From assembly GCA_000827325.1 (NCBI GenBank), contig KN832870.1, positions 2,976,001-3,040,000 on the forward strand: 64,000 nt of DNA. Direction: 5' to 3'. This DNA is from Oidiodendron maius Zn. Lineage: Eukaryota > Ascomycota > Leotiomycetes > Myxotrichaceae. Shown here in pieces: positions 12,089-22,361 of the stretch. Numbering within the stretch: position 1 is the first letter of the stretch; each line of letters begins with the position of its first letter. The notes under the pieces are model-generated. The model did no database searches and was not told the DNA's origin. It was given only the letters and a program-made list of their open reading frames with translations. The translations under genes and the position numbers were made by a program.

Positions 12089-13034
12089 AGGAATGAAAGC
12101 AACGCTAGACGAACAAAGAGGGGATGAGAGTTACTGGCCAGAGTGTGTGAGGTGATGCCTCAAAGGACTTCATATCGAAGGAAGAGTGGAGGAATGTCAA
12201 TGAACAAGTGAATCTCTTTCTCTGGGCAATGTCAAGTTGGTCCTCGTGATGATAGAATTGCTGCGGCTGAGTCCACACCACTAGAAATAAAAAATGTCGG
12301 AAGTCGCTTCTTTGTCTTTCATAATATGGGATATTATGTTTTAATGTGCTGTATGGGGTCGAGCGTTGAGCCCGTTAAGACTAGATGGGATACAAATCAT
12401 CTTGGACGCCTGAGCCGTATGACGACTTGTTGACGTTGGTTAGTCCATAAGCAAAGCCCTTCTTTGCAGTAGGGATAAGGAAGGGAAACGAGGAAATTTC
12501 ATTAATGTCTTAAAGTAAACTTTCTTCTCCTTGACTAATGCTGTGGATTTACATGCGGTCATGAATCCGCTCAGGCACCGCATGTTCTTTGCAGTCGTGT
12601 TCCAGACGTGACCGGCATAATGGCAGTCTTAATGATACATGTCATGTGCTCCATGACATCCTCCCTTTGTCATGGCGCAAATTTACAAAGGGCACGATAA
12701 GATCCGACAAGAATTCCTGGCACTCTTGGGCAAAGCTAGGAGCACCAATGAAGGTCCTAAAATCCAGGAATACATACGCGGAAATGAAATAGTTAGGAGA
12801 TGCAAAGTTGCAGAAGTGCAGAAGATTAGTTGGTCTGGCTTCGTGATTGGGCAATCGAAGATGTAGAATTGGAGACCTGTGATAAAAAGCAATAACTTGT
12901 ACAGAATATTTCAGTATGTTCTTATACCATGCCACAGATAGCATGAGTAGAGGAGACTGGATTGCCGACATTGTAATTTCGCTTGCATAGCATAATCTTC
13001 CAGCAGCAAAATAAAAGTGATTTATGCTAGATCC
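12089..13034. other. intergenic between convergent genes
   Basis: About 950 bp. It must contain the 3' ends of the two convergent unknown genes. The open frames near 12589-12971 overlap each other on both strands and show no signature. Confidence 0.45.
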
Positions 13035-15260
13035 CTACGGCTCCAAGTCACCTTCCTTGTACCGTGCGTTATTCAAAATGGCAGCCTTCAACAGCCCAGG
13101 TGCCTTTTTGGACCTCTTTCGCTCTGCAGTGTTCCCGCCTTCGGTTTTTCCTGCCTCCTTCATAATCTTCTTTCGCTCTTGCTCCTGTGCTTTCTCCATT
13201 GCCTTCTTCGCATCTCGGAACTCCTTCATCCTTGTCTTTGCTAGCTCACCATGCCTCCGATTGTCTGCGGCAGATCGAAGGAGAGGTAATTGGATGATAG
13301 CAGAGAATGCGTCGAAAACCTTCTGTATTGGTTGGTTATGGCGTTCTGCAACAGCAGCAAAAGGAAAATTTTCTTGGCATGTTTCGGCAATGTCTACAAT
13401 CCTAGACGTGGAGTAATTAGTTCATGCAATGAATTAAAGGCGACGATAATATTACATGTTTGGAGAATGTTTGCGAGTAGATATACTTGTCGGAGCTGGG
13501 CTAGGGTTTGGAAGCAAGCAATTGTTGGCCGCGTTTGGAGGTTGTTTATAGGTCGATTGAACCGCTTGGGCCTGCCCCATGACTGCGGTAGGCTGTGAAA
13601 ACTTCTCTTGTTCCTCGCTGCTAGACGTTAATGCTACCCTCGGTTTAGCATAAGACTTGGGTTGTGGCTCGTCACGCGGAATACGTCGGAGATGTGTTGT
13701 ATCAATCACAGCTGATGGGATCATATTCCGCGAAACTAATCCTTGAACTTGTATGGGTGACTTTTTAGAGTCTCCCAATCTCAGGTGAGATTGTTTATGT
13801 TTTATATACTGAGGCTGATGCGGAGAGACGGGAGGTGAAGGCCACAGAGGTATCTTGTACAGCGAGGGTTTGCGTAAAATGTCTCCCGGGGGAGTTTGTG
13901 AAGGGGAAACCAGACCTGGTATACGTGTGCCCAACCTATAGGAACCTAAATTCATCGATTGTGTCGATTGTGTATTAGCGCTTGCTGCCAATTGCCCAGG
14001 TGGAGTAGGCATTGTTGTGGTTCTCAACATTACCAAACTTTGCAAGCTCGAATTTTGAGACTGAGCCTGATTTGGATTGGCCGGTCTAAATATCTGGACG
14101 GTTTTAGTTCGAGGTGACACACTAATGTCTGGGACGAGTGAAACAGGAACCTGAAAAGCTTGTCCCTTGCAGGAGTCGTAATTTTGTTGCCATACTGAAG
14201 ATGAGTTTTGCCTCGCCGGTTGTTTGGAAGGTTGACAATGAGACTGACTCTTAGCGCCCTTGCCACTGAGAATAGAAGGTAGCTCTTGAGGCGGAATAGG
14301 ATGAGTTAAGTCCAAAGGAAGAGTTAACTCTGCTGTTGTCGGAGGTTGAGTTTCGCAAACCAGGCATTGTAATCCTGAATTTCCAATGGCATCTAAACAC
14401 ACGTCATTCATCTCAAGACGAGGCTGGCCTCCATTGGTGGATATATGACTAGTATTAGTCGCCAGTAGCTCATTTTGCGAGCATTGGGCGAGTCCAAGTC
14501 CAGATCCAATTCTGGACTCAGGTCTAACATTTTCTGGTTCTTCATAATATTTCCTTTTCTTGAATATTTCCTCCGCAAAAGGCATTCCACATATATCAAA
14601 CTGGAAGGAGCCATTCTCTTGTGCGAGAGATAGTGGGGTACTCCACCATGGCGTGCCATCTGTGATCGACAGAGATTGTGCAGAATGTTGTAGTATGTCA
14701 GACGACACATTAGAAGCCGATTGACAACCGGGCAAATGAGGCTCTAGAGTCGCCACAAATGTAGGCAAGGAGCCACTTTTTATAGAGGTCTGTAAATCTC
14801 CACTCATGTGGCCAAAGTCTAGCTGCCTGACCATACCTGTACTTCCTCTGCGGAGTCTCTGAGATGACATAGATGTGGATCTGGGCATGGACTTGCCAGC
14901 ACTTGCTGAGGTTTCAGAATCCCGCCTCACAATCGTTGACTTGTAAGAAGATCCAACGCTATGCAGCTGGTTAGAAAACAACCAAGACGAATACAAAAGG
15001 CCATAATACCACTTTCGCTTCTTTCTTTTGCGGCGTGGCACGGAAAAGACGAACTGCACCTCGTCATCATCATGCTCCGAATGGTTTTGAATAGTATTCT
15101 CTTGACAAGGGCCAGGGATATTGCCGTAACTTTGTGACGCAGTCTCTGTATCCCGACTAATGGCTCCGGAAGCTCGAATTTGGGTAGGAAAGTGAACGCT
15201 CGGGGTCAATGGTTGAGAAATGTCTGTTGGGGGAAGCACAATCATGTCTTCCTGAGCCAT
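13035..15260 (-). CDS. uncharacterised large protein with conserved-looking C-terminal helical domain
   Basis: A 723-residue protein from two exons on the minus strand (15260-13456 and 13401-13035), starting MAQEDMIVLPP. The 54-nt intron has GTAATA...CTAG ends, and the join restores SPNMIVDIAETCQENF. Near the N-terminus an acidic stretch (HDDDEVQFVF) runs into a basic cluster (PRRKRKKRK), which looks like a nuclear localisation signal. The middle 450 residues are Ser/Pro/Gln-rich and probably disordered. The last 120 residues appear folded: PFAAVAERHNQPIQKVF...IIQLPLLR resembles a helix-turn-helix-like pair, followed by a long charged coiled coil (KAMEKAQEQERKK). I do not recognise a named family. 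It is divergent from CSN6, with 467 bp between the starts. Confidence 0.72.
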
Positions 15261-15727
15261 CTTTGCCGGCAAAAGAGCAATTGAAGAGCCAAAAGAAGCA
15301 TAAGAAGAGAATAGGCTGCTTCAAGAAGATATAATCTTCATCGAGAGCCAACAGACCTGGTAAGACTGAAAGAAACATGTCCTGCAAGGTCCCGACGAGC
15401 GCTTGATAGTATTTGCATAAACACATGCTTAATTTTTGCTACAATCAGATCATATCCACGCTTAGACGATACATTCATATACTGCGCCTTTAATTTTAAA
15501 ATGGCGATGGGTTGCTCGCAGATGTCTTCATGCAAGCAAACAGCTCCCAATAAAAGGCGGTCTTATATGTGATTTTGTGAGGTGGTATGTCACGTGCGTA
15601 ATTAGCGCATATTCTGCCTTGACAACTTCAAATATCTCGATAAGTTCCAATCAGGTACCCCTCTGCACGGCGCAAGTGTATCTGGTCTGTTGATCCTGCA
15701 CGGCCTCTCCAGCAACCAAGTTAAAAT
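15261..15727. promoter_or_regulatory. bidirectional promoter between unknown gene and CSN6
   Basis: 467 bp between divergent start codons. It contains one CACGTG E-box (near 15590). No TATA-like element is clearly placed. Shared regulation is inferred from geometry only. Confidence 0.4.
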
Positions 15728-17018
15728 ATGGCCGAGGAAGTGCAGAATCGCCTGATCTCGAATCAGAAGTCATCAGACTCAAGCCTGCAGGTTGCTCTTC
15801 ACCCACTGGTACTCCTCACCATATCAGACTATATTACTAGACATACCTTGCGGAACCAAAAAGGCCCTGTCGTGGGGGCATTGCTTGGTCAGCAGAATGG
15901 AAGAGAAATCACTATCGAGCATGCCTTTGAATGTCGTCTCATTGACGTGGATGGCGAGACGATCTTATACAAGTCGTGGTTCGATGAGCGGTTACAACAA
16001 AGCAAGTCTACAATTCTTCGCTCTGACTATTCAACTACTAACTTGGGTTTGCTCTATAGTGAAGGATGTGCATAAGGTTCCGGCATTAGATCTTGTGGGA
16101 TGGTACACAATACTTCCAAAATCCGGACCTCAACCTGTCCATCTTCCCATCCATCGACAGGTCCTAGAATCTTATAACGAGTCTGCCATTCTTCTTGGCT
16201 TTCACCCAACTGCTGTTCTGGAAGGCTCTGCAGGTGGCAAGCTCCCGTTAACAATCTACGAAAGCAACTTAGAGTCAGAGGATATCCCAGCCGAATCAGG
16301 CGAGGATAAGGAGATGAAGGATGGTGAGCCTCAACTGGGGTTGAAGTTCAGGGAGTTACCATATAGTGTGGAAACGGGCGAAGCTGAAATGATAAGCGTC
16401 GACTTTGTCGCCCGGGGTGGAGGAAACGCAACCGCTGTGGCAGCAGGAACGATAAACCCTAAGGGTGACGACAGCGCTGCTCAAGGTCAGACCCGCACTG
16501 CTGTAAAATCCGAGGACCAACAGCCCGAACCTCCAAATATAGATGATCAACATGTCCTATCTCGTGAGGACGAGGAGCTCATTGCTTCTCTGACGGCCAA
16601 GGCGAATGCCATTAAGATGCTCCATGCTCGAATCAACCTGATAGCAACGTACCTCAAAAATCTTCCTCCAGCCTGCACGTCGGGCAATTCCCAGGACAAT
16701 TCGGAGTCGAGTTCCATGGATTATAGCCCTGTCAGTTTCTCTGTCTTGCGCTCCATCCAAGCTCTTCTCAGTCGGTTAAGTCTTTTGATCCCAGCTGACG
16801 CGATTGCATTCGAGCAAGAATTGCAGTCAGAGAAGAACGACGTAAATGTCGTATTACTGCTCAGCATGATCACAAATAGCGTCAGAGATATCAAGGAGAC
16901 TGGGCGCAAATTCGCAGTGGTTGAGGCTGGAAGAAGCTCAAAGGGCAAGGGGAATGTTGGAAGAGGGCCTTGGGACGTTTCGGGCCGTGTTTTAGGCGTT
17001 GGGGATCTTCTAACCTAG
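15728..17018 (+). CDS. csn6: COP9 signalosome subunit 6 (MPN-domain, non-catalytic)
   Basis: Subunit of the COP9 signalosome, which removes Nedd8 from cullins. CSN6 pairs with the catalytic CSN5 through its MPN domain. The model has two exons (15728-16001, 16060-17018) and 410 residues. Exon 1 gives [18 protein letters not shown]...[23 protein letters not shown]. The join gives [22 protein letters not shown]. The JAMM zinc motif (HxH...SxxD) is absent, as expected for CSN6. The C-terminal half holds an acidic, Gln-rich insertion, then helices ending [20 protein letters not shown]. The intron is odd: it starts GCAAGT and ends CTATAG, with a strong ACTAAC branch site. No GT in phase keeps the frame, so a GC-AG intron is required. 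Confidence 0.92.
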
Positions 17019-17298
17019 CCAAAGATGGAAGTATGTCGTGGGACGTCACGATGCATTGAACTGGCGCATAATGGTGTTAAGGGATGAAATTATGGAGCAG
17101 AAATGGCGTTTAGTAGCTATTATCAGCATACCAGAGATCCTTAAACGTTGACTAGACATGGCAGAATACTTTTTTGTACAGTACTATCCCCCGCGTCATA
17201 AGGTCGTAAATTTATGATCCTATAGGCAAACCTATCACAATAAGAATTCAACAACATCCACAATGCTGCCAACCGAAAATTCACATCATACCTACTAA

Positions 17299-18728
17299 CT
17301 AAGCCTCAATAACGACTTTTAACACCAATTTGCCTTTATCATCGACTGTCCTACTGGCCAATTCAAATGCCTTCTTCGCGGCTCCCAAGCCTACAAATCT
17401 ATGCGTTACCATATCATCCAAACTTGGCAATTTCATATTGCCCTTGCCCGCCAGCAATCTTATACCTGTCTGGTAAGTATTGCAATATCTAAAAATGCCT
17501 AGGATATCAACCTCACGCAAATGCGCAGCGGAGAGGGGGACAGTCTGAATGGGCGTGCCCATGCCAACCATGATAACCTTGCCGCCGGGTTTGGTGGCGT
17601 ACAGCGATGTCTGCATGCAAGCTTCCTTGCCAGTGCATTCAAAGGTCACATCAACGCCGTCGTCTTCATCGATTCCCAGTGCCCCACCATCAGCACGTGA
17701 AACTGCAAGCACTTCGGCGGCGAAAGCCTTGGCGCCTTCTAGTCGATCACTGATCGAGCTATAGTTCGATGCTGGAGTTGCGGCTCCGTCACTCGGTGTC
17801 GACGTCCCTGACGTGTTGTAGAGAGATGAAGACGAAGCAGATGCATGAAGAGGCTTAGGAACCACGTAACCGTGGGTGGCGAAGCCTTTTGAGAGCGCAT
17901 ACTCTACGCGTCCTGCATCAATGTCTATTATTGTTACAAATGTACAACCAGATTGCCGTGCCATAGCAGCAACTAGGAGACCAACTGTCCCAGCACCGAT
18001 GACGAGGGCGGTAGAGCCGGGAGCTGGGAGAGCTCGGTTGAGCGAGTGTATCGCAACCGAGAGAGGCTCAAGGAGGGCGGCGGCATCAAATGAGACATGG
18101 TCTGGCAATCTTAACAATTCGATTAGCAACCAAATCCTCATGTAGGGCAAAGGAGACCTTACTTGTGGCACCAAACTGCAGGATGGTTGATTCTTTCTTG
18201 CAGAGTCCCTTGAAAGTGAGGTACGCTCTTCGCACTACTCCTGAATCTCATCTTCTTGCAGAGATTATATCGTCCTTTCCTGCAGATACCACATTGGTCA
18301 CATGGTATTCCTACCTCGAGCGCTACACGATCACCAATACTGAAACCATTGACTTCTGGTCCAATGGCGACTACCACTCCAGACGATTCATGGCCAAGCG
18401 ATAAAGGTGCGCATGCACAGAGATCTCCGTTGGCAAACTTCTTGTAATAGCTCACATCCGAACCACAAATACCGGTTGATTTGACTTGGATTTGGAGCTC
18501 GCCAAAAGAAGGACTTTGGATGTCCCTCGTTTCCTAGAGTCGGTCAGTCCCTAAAGCTCTATTAATTGATCTGCGTGGGGTTCTGACTAGACGCAGGTCC
18601 AGGGGCCCATGCAAGACACTGGCAAGACAAGTATTTTGTGTCGCCTCTGGCTTCGGAATCGGGGCTGTGGGCACGTGGGATGCATGTGGTAGCACTTCGT
18701 TGGCTTCTGAGATTGCTGAAGGCGCCAT
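17299..18728 (-). CDS. zinc-dependent medium-chain dehydrogenase, sorbitol/xylitol dehydrogenase-like
   Basis: NAD(P)-dependent polyol dehydrogenase of 440 residues. Exons (minus): 18728-18588, 18533-18163, 18109-17299. Catalytic zinc ligands are visible as C70 (GICGSD) and H95-E96 (GHESSG). The structural-zinc Cys set is C125, C128, C131 and C139 (PCDQCGICRKGRYNLC). The cofactor domain has VIGAGTVGLLVAAMARQSG and the downstream IDIDAGR acidic position that favours NAD. LPDHVSFDAAALLEPLSVA is typical of sorbitol/xylitol/L-arabinitol dehydrogenases. The domain is interrupted by a 40-50-residue Ser/Thr/Ala-rich insertion (around SSSSLYNTSG to SNYSSISD), which makes the protein about 80 residues longer than family norms. 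The exact sugar alcohol cannot be read. Its 3' end converges on CSN6 with 280 bp between stops. Confidence 0.88.
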
Positions 18729-20086
18729 GATGGCTTTCCCTTTTATAGAAGAATAAACTTTAGACAGTAGTGTCTACTGTGGGGGATGCTTTGAATCGAA
18801 GGAGGACCCCCACTCGGTGTTATAAGGAACTTGGCCGATATAGTATTATCCTGTAGTCATTTCGATGAGCAATAAAGACCCCTCTGGTTATCTCCAATCC
18901 CTCCTCTGGGCTCGAAAGATCTTTGATAAGGTTGGGAAATGGTGCAGTGGAGAACACATTGAACGAATCCAAAGATCTCGAAATATGGAGAGCGGCGGAG
19001 AACCGATGCAGGAATCCTCGCATGCAGTTCCATGCGAACCGCGCAGAGAGAGACATGGGGGTCCCGGGAGGTCTCTGTTAAGACTACTTTTGTTGATCGT
19101 CAGTGTAAATGAGTGTCCCTCACGAAGATAAATCCAACTCGGCTCCTAGTATGGAGCTGAAGCAGATATGAACGACGAAGCCATCTACAACAGTGGCTTA
19201 TTCCCATCATGGCTCACGATGGCGATGCACTTACACTTCTTTAGAACAGCAGATAAGCCCATTCCCCAACTCAGTTCTCTCGATGCCCAGAATGTGGCGA
19301 TATCGCACAGCTGCTTACCGGGCTCCCCCCTGAACGATTAAGGTGCTGCTACCGTGTAGCTGCGCTGTTTACGGCCCATCCGCAACTGACATAGTAACGA
19401 TTGGCACAGCGGAATGAGCGGCATGCAGCCATGGCATGTGTGTTGTGTGCTCGACTCTACTGGTGGCGCCATGGATTTGCTGATGCAAAGCCAGACCGGA
19501 ATCAGTGTGCCGAGGCTCAAATTGTACAGGAGCTGAGCAAATAGGGCCGGATCTGGCACCCCGATTTCTAGGATCTTGTGAGCTAGTGATGCTGTACGTG
19601 CGGGGTCCTCAAGGCTTTAGGCAGGCTGTCTGACGTCGGGAACAGCATGAGGCAAGGCTTGATTAGGCCATGGAACTATCAGGGTGATAGAGTCAAGGTA
19701 GTATCTGTGTCAAGTAATGAGGGCCAATTCTAGCGGTGTGTCAGCTAAGATTAGGGTTGTGGTTTGGTACGAGTGAGAGAACGCATAAAGGACAGACTGG
19801 TTGACGAAAGAGGTTCTTGTGGCTGGCAGCGGTGAGATAAGATAGAAAGGCATGGAGCACAAGCCCCGAGCCAGAAATTTCGACAGCGTCAAGTCTTGAG
19901 ACTTCGAGGGAGCACAATATATCTTATGTGCCTCTGGAATTAATGGAATCATGCTGTGGTCTACTTATTTGCCAGGACTATGATGATACAGAGAGAATGT
20001 GCGATAGAGCTTTGCGAATGCCAGGGTCTTTGGTCTTGCCGGACAGCCCCGCTATGCACGCTACGTCGAATATCTTCCTACAATTA
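18729..20086. other. intergenic, nothing recognised
   Basis: About 1.36 kb between two minus-strand genes (dehydrogenase start and VPS17 stop). Short frames at 18820-19056 and 19338-19559 show no signature. The dehydrogenase promoter must lie at the left end. Confidence 0.45.
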
Positions 20087-21993
20087 TCAAAAGGTCGATG
20101 TCGCCAATCGGCTTGCCGCATTTCTAGCATCCAGCCTGTCCGCGTCGTCTTCTTCTTCCTGGACACCCTCAAGACCGCTGGTTCCAGCCCCACCGATCGT
20201 CTTGGCTCGGTTCGGACTCTGCTCGTCTTCGCCGCTTGCATCCTCTTGGGCATTAGACGTGAAACTGCCTGAAATGCTTCTGTTTAGTCCGTCTGGGCGT
20301 CTTGGTACACCGCTCCATGAGTCTCCCTTTGGGCCTTGTGATGCAGCCAAATTGACTCTTCTCACTACCGGATGAGACTCCCTGCCCAGTCTGCTAAGAC
20401 CACCCGACGCGTCAATTGCCCGAATATCGGGTCTTATACCCTCCAACGTGGCTAATGTACGCCTTTCCGCTTCAATTTCTCGAAGAACATATTCTCGGAT
20501 GCTAAGTCTCAGGTCTGACCCAGTGTGGGCAGACCATCGCCGCTGTTCCTGAAGGAGGTTGGCCGTCACCCGCTGTGTTTTACCGAGCAGATACTGCTCG
20601 TTGCTCTGAGCCTCATCCAAAGCTGATATAGCCTCGTCAACCTTTTCTCGTCGGACATTTGCGCTCGCCTTCAACCTATCAGCGGCGCTCAGCTTGCTCC
20701 GCGTCAGCTGTTGTGCTTGTATCAGTTCGCGCAGCAAGATGTGACGATTTGTGAGAGTCTCCTTCACAATGAAGGCATCAGATGAATGGTACTGAAGAGG
20801 ATCGCCGATAGTTGTTGCCTCCGCAGTGGCTTGAGCTGCGTGATAATCACCAGTGGTTTGTATCGTCTTTCCCAGCTTCCGATATGCATTAGCTAGTCCT
20901 TGATGGGGCTCCTGCACGTTCATGGATCCTATTTTGACGCCGAAATCGGACTCTGCAAGTCCAAGCCCTATTTTTTCTTAGCTAATGATTTGTATGTTCG
21001 GTCGGTACAATTACTTACCCCGTCGAGCTTTAACGAGCTTGTCAACTTTATGCCCTGCATCCATTGTGCCAAGATAGAAGAGCTTTACGATTGGCCGAGC
21101 ATCTTGCAGCTCAGGTGTATCATCTGGAGGAGGTGCAAACTGCTTAATCACTCGTCTGCGAACGCCTGTGGCTGGTTGCTTTCTCTTGAGCATTGGGCTG
21201 TATCCAAAGTCGCTCTCTACAAATAAAACCATTTCATCATCCCTTATCAAGACATCGTTTCCACAGACGTAGTTGAGCCACCTCTGCATTGAAGCTTTAA
21301 CGCGGGCTTCATCCTCATCGGTTCCGGCGCCGGCCGACGTTAACGCAGGAGGTACCGCTGGAACCATGGCTTCAGGGTTGGAAGATAAGAGATGATCTGC
21401 CAGCTTCACAAATTCGGAATGGGTTCGCCGGACGTCACGGAACTGGGTAGTACGAAACTTTGGTAGATTGGTCTAATATATCAGCTTACATATAAGAAAG
21501 TACCAAGGAAAGTTCTTACATGGACATCGAATCGTAGGATAGGGTCTTTCCTTCCAGTGCGCTCTAGGCCAGTAATCTTTGCCTGAAGTTTGTATTGAGG
21601 GCTTTTACCTTCTTGCGCTGGCCGGCCGTGTGGCTGGCTGCGTAGGCCTTCCTGCCTCTGCAGTTGGGATGGCGGCACGCCTGGCAAATTCTGTCGCTCT
21701 CCTCGCTGAGCGTGAGCAGACTCAGCTGTTCCTGGCCTGCGACCATCGGCCTCGCTCAAAGAATCAGACCCAGCAGCGCCCTGTGGCCCGTTGTGTGTTT
21801 CTGCACCCATTGTATCCTCAGTGGCATAGCTTGCGCTGCTCGACTGAGTGCTATAAGGGGTCGGAGAGGAAGGAGCGTCGCCATGGGCAGGATAAGGGCT
21901 CGTCCTCGTATGTTGGGGCGAAGCAGCTGGCGACGCGCTCCATGGGGATACGCCTGCTGGATTGTCTTCGTGCAAGGAAGATGAGTAGTCCAT
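20087..21993 (-). CDS. vps17: vacuolar sorting protein Vps17 (PX-BAR sorting nexin)
   Basis: Retromer sorting-nexin subunit that pairs with Vps5 on endosomal membranes for endosome-to-Golgi recycling. Three exons (minus): 21993-21520, 21472-21019, 20967-20087, giving 602 residues. The first 130 residues are Ser/Pro-rich and disordered (MDYSSSLHEDNPAG...). The PX domain begins KLQAKITGLERTGRKDPILR and continues across the first join as RFDVH-TNLPKFRTTQFRD. It ends near VLFVESDFGYSP, a Vps17-type ending. The second join gives KARRG-LGLAESDFGVKIG. The following 250 residues are helical with heptad-like charged repeats (a BAR-like coiled coil). An acidic tail (EGVQEEEDDADRL) closes the protein. 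The Vps17 assignment rests on the overall architecture and the PX details I recognise. Confidence 0.88.
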
Positions 21994-22361
21994 TGTCTTC
22001 CACGTTCAACACTACAGGATGCTCTGATGAAGTCTGGCCAGAGACGAGCTTGCACAAGGCTAACACCTTGGAAGAGAGCCAATCTTGCCCGAGAATCCAA
22101 CCGAATGTGATAATGGCATATGCGGATGTGTCCAGGTCGCGTGTGAGAGATGCGTCGCCTCAATTCGTGTAACAGTATCACCTTGGGGCGAACGAGCAGC
22201 AAGCAGCGAACAGGCTGCCAGTTCTCCGCATGGCATCAGTCAGCCAATAAGCGCGACGGTGAAAATTAGCGCTAAGCGAGAAAGAGCGTATCTCCTTCAT
22301 GCCGCTTCGAACTGGCAATCCCGTGATATAAACACCGAAGTATATCATCACAGGTGAGGGG
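21994..22361. promoter_or_regulatory. bidirectional promoter, VPS17 / mitochondrial EF-G2
   Basis: 368 bp between divergent start codons. No clear consensus box was seen. Confidence 0.4.
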
